From assembly GCA_945859605.1 (NCBI GenBank), contig OX243817.1:33660790-33724789 (forward strand): a DNA stretch of 64,000 nucleotides, in the 5' to 3' direction. The DNA comes from Lumbricus rubellus (Eukaryota > Annelida > Clitellata > Crassiclitellata > Lumbricidae). A program made the translations under genes and the position numbers. The notes under the pieces were generated by a model. The model did no database searches and was not told the DNA's origin. It worked only from the letters and a program-made list of their open reading frames with translations. Shown piece by piece: positions 57,617 to 64,000 of the stretch (the first letter of the stretch is position 1; every line of letters begins with the position of its first letter).

Positions 57617-59600
57617 GATTGGCTTTAACTTCTGACTGCTCTCCTGTACCGCTGTTGGAAATATTTGCTGTACAAGATGTCTTTATAACACCCTGTGTGA
57701 ACAAAATGAACAATTTAGAGTTTAAATCACTTCGTTCAATTCTAATTGCATATTCACAAGAGTTTGCTTTGAGATGCAGATCTATTCGACATAATAGTTA
57801 GTGCCAGAGCAAAACTAAATGACATTGACTACATCAGTTATTTTCAACCTGGGTTCCACGAAACCCAAGGGGTCCACGGCATCGGCCAGGGGTTCTGCTG
57901 CAGTTCGATAGGAAATTTATGGCTCAACTGAACTCACAAAAGTATTAACAATGAGTAGATTCTTTCACAGGTTTCGGTTATTCTTGCTTAAAATAACTGT
58001 TACGTGAATGCATTGTTGTTTTCCATAATTATGTCAATCAATCAATCAAAATTTATATAGCACCCTTTAAGGTACCTACTAAGAGGCGCTATAACAGAGA
58101 AAGTCGTTCATTACTTGTTTTGCGGAAGGCACATGCATCAAATGGAAACCAGTAGACATAATAGGTTGCCTGCGACCCAAGAGTCCCGACGAATTCTTTC
58201 TAAAAGTTAATGCACTATGACCCCTAAACTAGAGGACTAGTCTAATAACGGGCACCAAAGCAGTCATCGTATTCAGTATACGATGCCGGAAGCTGTTGTT
58301 AACTGCAGAAATTGACAAAAGCGCCAAATACTTGCCCACAGTAACTAATTTCAAAAGCTATTTCACACATGAAAAGACACTTTTATTATATAAGTGCACG
58401 CTGCCGATATCATTATTACTTGGCCATAACTTCCGGTACCGTATGATCTAACTTTGTATACAAAAGCAAGTAAGAAGGTTATGAGAATTAGCTCACTGTA
58501 TAAAAATATTTAAATTATCCTTACTTGACTTAAATTGGAATTATTGCACGAACAGCCTACAAGTATGCTGCAGAAAAATTAGTAAATGTTACTAATAAGT
58601 TCCATGCACGTGGTGGATAAATACTGATTCAAGTCGTTTAGATTTCGCGGACAGTGAATAATTGCCGAATAAAGACGATAATTTACTTTAAACTCGCGCA
58701 GTTTGAACTAATAAATTCTATAATTGCTTGAGTCTGACTGACATGGATAATGAGAAATCCGTTTCTATCTGCTGAGGCGCTATCCAAACTTCTTATTCTA
58801 GCATGTCTCTGCGAGCGCTAGTGCGCATAGCAACGACGAACGAAGCATTGGTTACAGTCCATAGCAACGATCAACTTTGATTTAAAAGAGTTTCTGCGAT
58901 TAAAAACGCTTTATTCTGCCTGCCGTATGTGAGTGATAAATATTTTCCTTTAAAACATGTGCTAATTTTATATAGAGTCTCATATTTTACCAATAAGTTT
59001 CGGCTTGTTATTATTTATCATTTCTTTGTAAAGTTTCATGAATTTTACCAATACCAGGTTAGGTAGCCTATGCGTTTACGGCTTTACGCAAGCACTGCTT
59101 TGAGAAATTGTTTAAATTGGTAAAATTATTTGTGAAGATTATTAAAATCATTTGCCAACATTATGTGTTTGTATTAGTTTTATGTTTAGATGCATTGGGC
59201 TGCACAGTGCATACTGATGGACATTCACTTCCAAGAACACCGTCTCACATTATTTGACTGATTCCACAACATTTATCATTTAAACATGCTTTCATTACTA
59301 CTGGAATATATTAATTACTAATTACTGCTAGTCTTAAGTACAGGTAAATGCAATTGAAGTAGAACTCTGAAGTCATATTCTTGAATGTAGGGAAGGTGTC
59401 TGGCAAATTGAGCAAAATGTCCAGCAAGTTTCTTGGGAAATGGTAACAGCTTCTGCTTTGTGCTCAAGCTGGTATGTAATCTGTGGACAACGGATCATTA
59501 AGCACATTAATGCACACTATTGAACAGACTACTATTAATATCTGGAAAATTTAATGAGACCACCATTGGATTCAAAGCTGCTGTTTTCAGACAGGAAAAG
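57617..59600. promoter_or_regulatory. Divergent intergenic region between TACO1 and DNAH1
   Basis: The two start codons are 1984 bp apart on opposite strands. No TATA box or X-box (RFX site, expected for ciliary genes) was confidently seen. A hAT-like fragment (CAACCTGGGTTCCACG near 57847) and a family C repeat (58040-58095) lie inside. CTGTTTTCAG at 59581-59590 is a good 3' splice site just before the DNAH1 start, so the DNAH1 promoter and non-coding first exon should lie upstream, possibly around 58800-59500. Confidence 0.4.
58030..58097 (+). repeat. Dispersed repeat family C, copy 2
   Basis: (AATC)n then AAAATTTATATAGCACCC, AAGGTACCTACTAAGAGGCG and CTATAACAGAG. Same start at 59880-59925 (AATCAGAATTTATTTAGCACCTCTTCAAG). 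Confidence 0.55.
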
Positions 59601-61350
59601 ATGAACAGTCGTCCTCTGCCGAGGAGTTCTCATGGACTGCGGCCTCTCTCCTCGACCCGTTCGCACTCTGGAAATGCGTCATTGAGGCATTCGGCTGACG
59701 GCAGAAGACGCAGTGGAGATGCCCGAGTGCGAGGATACTACTCGGATGTGTTAGCAGAAGATGAGAATTTGCTTGGAGTATGTATATTACGATAAAATCC
59801 GAACCATTACAGGTTTCGTTTTTCATGTGAAGCATTTGTAAAAGTATTAGCAGCTCTATCAAGGATTTTTTTACCAATCAATCAAGTAATCAGAATTTAT
59901 TTAGCACCTCTTCAAGATTCATGCTCCTGGCCAGATCAGACATAAAGTGCTTCAATGGCTGGCGAGACAGAGAAAAGTTTTAGCTGATGTTGTATAAGCT
60001 TAGTCAACGGTTATCCATTGTAACCTGCTACATTATACAATATACAATTATACATGGACTAATTTTGTGGTGATTTTTATTCAGCACTAGATGGGATACC
60101 CGGCGTTGCCCGGGGAATTTAGGGTTTCGCCTCCCTTCCACGCCACCCCGCTCCCACCGTGCTCACCGCTCCCCCTGCTCACCGCTCCTCCGTCCTCACC
60201 CCCTTCCGCACCCACACACCGCCCCGCCTTGCTCCCACCCTGCTCACCACTCCCACCCCAGCCCTCGTCCCACACTTCCGCGTCCATACACCGCTCACCG
60301 CTTCTACCCCGCATCACCCCGCATCACCCACGGCCCCCCTCCAACCGCTACGCCCCCCCCGCACTCTAACCCGGCCCCACCAAGACTCCAGCCCACTGAT
60401 GTAACAGGCGTTGTCCGGAACATTTTGTTTAGCCCTTGCACACTTTTTGCCAACCCCTCCCACAACGAAACCCGACTCGCCTCTGCGGGGCGGGTGTGCA
60501 TGCTGACTGTGGGCGTGACGTTCCTGGTCGCATGTTCCTGTAGCTGCAAGGGGTGTAGGCTATCCTAAAGCTCCGAAACTGCGCGAATATCGCCCCCGCG
60601 CAGGCCTCCGTGGTTAGCTAAATTCGTTCACCAGCCCCTTCACTGGGTCGTTCTGGTGATCAATAGTTGTTACAGTTATTCATGCATTTTTGTTTTGTGC
60701 TTTAAGTTAAAGTACTGAAACAGACTCCACACTGAAGGCTTTTTATTGACCTCCAGCATCAACAATAATTATCAACAATTTCGAGCAGTACAGGTTCATT
60801 TAGGCCCTTTATTATTTAAATTCAGCTACATTTCTTGTACTGATTAAATATAGACACCATTTCTTTTATTAATTAAATACAGCCACATTTTCTTCCCTGA
60901 AACATGTTTATTATGGTCAAAGAGTTGTCTGTCAAGGAACAATAACACAAGACATTAATCAATATATTGATCAGAATTAAAAAGTAGTTGTCTTCTCAAA
61001 TCTCAATATTTTTGGCTTTGTTTTCATCGTATCTGCTCATTGCTGGCTGTGTGACATATTTCTTCCAACTTCTGTCTGATAGGATATTCACATCGGACCG
61101 AGAGGAAATCAGGATGTTCTTTGGCAAGTTGCCACTGAAAAGCACACTCCTCTTGGTAAACATAATTTGCTGAATCATCATGTTTATATATAATCTGTGT
61201 TGTAGTTTTTTATCATTCCTTTATTACTCTAGTGGCCTCACCTTCATGATTTTATTTGCACATAATCTTAGAATTTTTCATATGAGAACAATGTTGGTAA
61301 GGGACAATCTTATTTTCCTGCTACTGCCTTACCATGTCATGACTGCCAAT

Positions 61351-61412
<62 letters not shown>

Positions 61413-64000
61413 TGTCTTCTGTCATTGGCATCACCAACCATCATGATCTCTTTTGTTATTATCATCACCATATTGTCATCATGTTCTTTATCTCTGTTGA
61501 CACCTGACTTCATTCCAATCATTCAAAGTGCTCAGTTTTATACTGCCCCTCTAAGATAATTACTCATAATGTGCTCGCAAACCAACTGTGATAAAAAGAA
61601 ACAGCTTTCATATGCTGATGATGGTGTGTGCAGAGTCCTTAGTTTTAAAAAATACGCACATGTAAAGGAAGGTTGTTCCATGTGATCAGACTCTTAAAAA
61701 GCACAATGCTGCATTTCTTAAAATTAATGTATTCAAATAGAACAAGTTCACTTTGTGATAAAGAATTTTTTTGCTATTGTTATAATTATGTATTCACGGA
61801 GTTGGGTCAGAGTTTTGGCATAACTGATGAATTTCTTTTGTCAGCTGAATCTTTCCATTACAAAGAAGAGGAAGGAAGTGAAAACAAATTGATTGGTGCA
61901 TCAATGATTCACATTAAAGAAGCAACCATACAATCAGTAAGAACTTTATAAGTGCATACTACTATAGAAATTTAATTTGCAAGCATAGAAATTAATATCT
62001 ATGTAAGAATGTTATAAGTGGATATTTATGTAAGCATAGAAGTTAATATCTATGTAAGAATGTTATAAGTGTACACTGTACATTTATGTAACACATTTAG
62101 GAGCATCATAAGAGCTGGAAGACATGGCTATGTCAAAATGCAGACTGGAATTTTAGTATAAAATTAATTTCTATTTAAATTATATTTTTTATTACATTTT
62201 AAATTTAAGTTAAATAATTGAAATTTCTTTTACTTACAGTAATGTGGTTGGTATAGTTTTTCTCTGTGACTATGAATCACTCTTATTATTAAAAGCAAAG
62301 ATTTGCATTACTTTGTGCCCGGTGTCTTGATGTTATGCCTTATCATAAATTAGCCTCAAGTGATTTGTTTTTTATATTTTTTTATTAGGATTTCACGCTA
62401 AAGTCTTTTCAGCCGAAAGTATATCTTCCACATTTCACGCCTCCTGGACAATGCCCAAGAAAGGTTGAAATTGAGAGGTACCTGCCGCAATGCAACCTGA
62501 TTTTGTATTCTATTGTAAAATTCATCGAGGCTGGTCTTGACTAAAATTGTCTTGCCTGGTCAAATGATTTTCTGGACTTGACGAGTCTCATCTGATCTAT
62601 TCAATGCATGTCTATCTTGTCTGACCTAGATTTCTGTGGTTTAGACTATGAGCGTATTTCAGGGGGTTTACAGGTTCAATCCCTGAATTTTTTTCTAATT
62701 TTTCAAAACAAATTATGCATGATTTGCAACCATGTCCGTTGGAACCTCCGTATTAAATGGAAACCCTCAAAACGTTTTACTGGCTACACCACTGGATCAC
62801 AGTGATTTTTTTTGGCATTACCCTTGTGGTCTGGTTTGAGCAAATTCTATTTACCGGTAGATATTTTTGTCTTGGTATCAAAGTTTGTATGTGCACTTGT
62901 TTTAGCGCCCCTTCAATCTCTCTCTACTCAGAGGCGCTCTCGAATGCATAGCGGACACTGCATCGGGATTTCACGCCAAAGCGCTGAAGTTATTTACACT
63001 AAAGATGTTTCTACCATGTAACAGAAGTTTTGCTGAATTGAAAAGTATTTCTCAACAAAGAAGAGTTTTTCAGATTTTGCTTTTGATCTTCAGGCGACGA
63101 AGACATTTTGCAAAGCAAAGTATCGACAAACTTCTTGAAACTCGTGGCATTCAGACGTCACAGCTGATGCCGAAGCTGCCACGAAGTGGAGCTGCAGAGC
63201 GCATCCTTCTGAGCGGCATCACGAACAATGCCAATCCATTCCCACCATATCTTCCACTGGAGATCTTTGACAACACGGAGTACGACTGCCTCAGTCCAAG
63301 AGAATGGGTGGCGCTTGGGGTGGAAACTGATGTACGAATGCCAGTTCCTGGAAAGGCGCTGCTGCCAGTTAGGGATGATATGAGGGAGTGTATGTATGCT
63401 TTGATCTGTTGTTCTTCTCTGTCCATCCTTCATTCCTTTCATATCTATTCCATAAATCCTTCATTCCTTTCATATCTTTTCTATCCATTCTTCCATAATT
63501 TACTTTCACTTTTGGATGATTCAATTGTTCAGTCAAATTATGAAGCATGTGGGCAGGCATCTGTGATGTGCACCGTAGGGCAACAAGATACAACTTTAGG
63601 TAGGCAGACAAACAGCGAAGAAGGCATTAAATGTTCATAAGCAGGCACAAAGGTGGGGGACTCACACAGGCAGGCAAACACAAGGATAGACACTAGAACA
63701 GACAGGGAGAGACACAAGGTCAAGCAGACAGACACAGGAACAGACAACTGGACACATGGGCAATCAGGAAAGAAATCAGATAATCAGTCAAACAATTCAT
63801 TAATTTTTTTAAGATCTGTGTTTAATTCTTTTGGTTTTCCATTCTTCATTTGTTGTGTTTTGCAGTGGATCCAAAGAATCCATTGGTGGAGTACAAATGG
63901 CAGGATGTTGGAATGCTGGATTATGATCCAGGAACTAAGCATTATCTAGTCCAAAAGGTCAACAAGAAAGGTCGCTTAGTTGATGCAGATGGTAACCCAG
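59601..64000 (+). CDS. DNAH1: Dynein axonemal heavy chain 1, N-terminal part, runs off the window
   Basis: Coding exons 59601-59777, 61083-61155, 61845-61936, 62389-62477, 63094-63389 and 63866-64000+ join with matching phases (0,1,0,2,1) to 287 residues. DNAH1 is the heavy chain of an inner-arm axonemal dynein; only its N-terminal tail is present, with no motor domain. Matches to the family, recalled from human DNAH1: RGYYSDVLAED in exon 1, GPRGNQDVLWQVATEKHTPL in exon 2, FTPPGQCPRKVEIER in exon 4, YLPLEIFDNTEYDC and VPGKALLP in exon 5, YKWQDVGMLDYDPGTKHYLV in exon 6. The start is the first ATG after an AG acceptor at 59590, implying an upstream non-coding exon. A short N-terminus compared with human (about 60 residues less before the first shared motif) suggests another start or exon may exist. 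Confidence 0.93.
60088..60420 (+). mobile_element. CCCGGCGTTGCCCGG head with C-rich tract (third copy)
   Basis: GGGATACCCGGCGTTGCCCG heads a ~270-bp CCCC/GCTCACC-rich tract; at 60411 GGCGTTGTCCGG restarts a similar phrase. Head plus C/T-rich tract matches the design at 20590. In DNAH1 intron 1. Confidence 0.45.
61350..61411 (+). repeat. ACA trinucleotide microsatellite
   Basis: About 20 copies of ACA in DNAH1 intron 2. Confidence 0.95.
61975..62100 (+). repeat. Short tandem duplication in DNAH1 intron 3
   Basis: GCATAGAAATTAATATCTAT then GTAAGAATGTTATAAGTG is repeated within about 60 bp. Confidence 0.6.
62880..62995 (-). mobile_element. tRNA-derived SINE, family S1, truncated copy 3
   Basis: GTGCACTTGTTTTAGCGCCC, CAGAGGCGCTCTCG and TTTCACGCCAAAGCGCTGA match the 54.3-kb copy; the tRNA-like head is missing. 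In DNAH1 intron 4. Confidence 0.6.
63640..63780. repeat. CAGACA/GGCAGACA-rich tract
   Basis: Interrupted GACA/GGCAGA units in DNAH1 intron 5, the same simple-repeat class as at 1.2-1.8 kb. Confidence 0.65.

Overview
This is metazoan nuclear DNA: AT-rich, with introns, low gene density, many microsatellites and many small transposable-element (TE) remnants. A dynein axonemal heavy chain 1 gene implies motile cilia. The gene set, the single-exon TRIM gene, the repeat style (short motifs such as TTTATATAGCRCC, (ATA)n next to TTATATGGCGC) and the very frequent word TAGGCCTA suggest a marine invertebrate deuterostome, most likely echinoderm or hemichordate. That placement is inference, not proof. 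No bacterial operon, CRISPR array or intact autonomous transposon was seen.

Layout. 1-22 kb is mostly intergenic: GACA/GTCT and ACT simple repeats, dispersed repeats, one plausible small single-exon membrane-protein gene (6200-6589, +), an uncertain first exon (9356-9518, +), a LINE reverse-transcriptase fragment and a TRIM-type RING/B-box gene (19052-20272, -). From 22.7 kb five conserved genes follow, with splice sites that agree in phase at every junction: neugrin-like NGRN (22697-27767, +, 4 exons, 550 aa), FTSJ1 (29793-36754, +, 10 exons, 340 aa), a beta-1,4-galactosyl/GalNAc-transferase (46810-41917, -, 6 exons, 437 aa), TACO1/YebC-like (57616-53624, -, 5 exons, 328 aa) and the 5' end of DNAH1 (59601 to the window edge, +, 6 exons seen, 287 aa).

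Genes together. NGRN and TACO1 both act in mitochondrial gene expression, FTSJ1 modifies cytoplasmic tRNA, the glycosyltransferase works in the Golgi and DNAH1 in cilia. They form no single pathway. TACO1 and DNAH1 are divergent with about 2 kb between start codons and may share a promoter region.

Most unusual items: (1) the glycosyltransferase has Leu where vertebrate beta4GalT1 has the donor-selecting Tyr289, predicting UDP-GalNAc use; (2) a 526-bp foldback element with arms made of a tandem GGACAnTnTCCCCCCC unit and an 11-bp target duplication; (3) a 613-bp element with 30-bp perfect terminal inverted repeats and a 9-bp target duplication inside NGRN intron 1; (4) several 71-83 bp TTAA-bounded mini-palindromes; (5) a 61-bp perfect palindrome; (6) a decayed copy of the glycosyltransferase first exon inside its own intron; (7) a sharp change in TAGGCCTA density near 24 kb.
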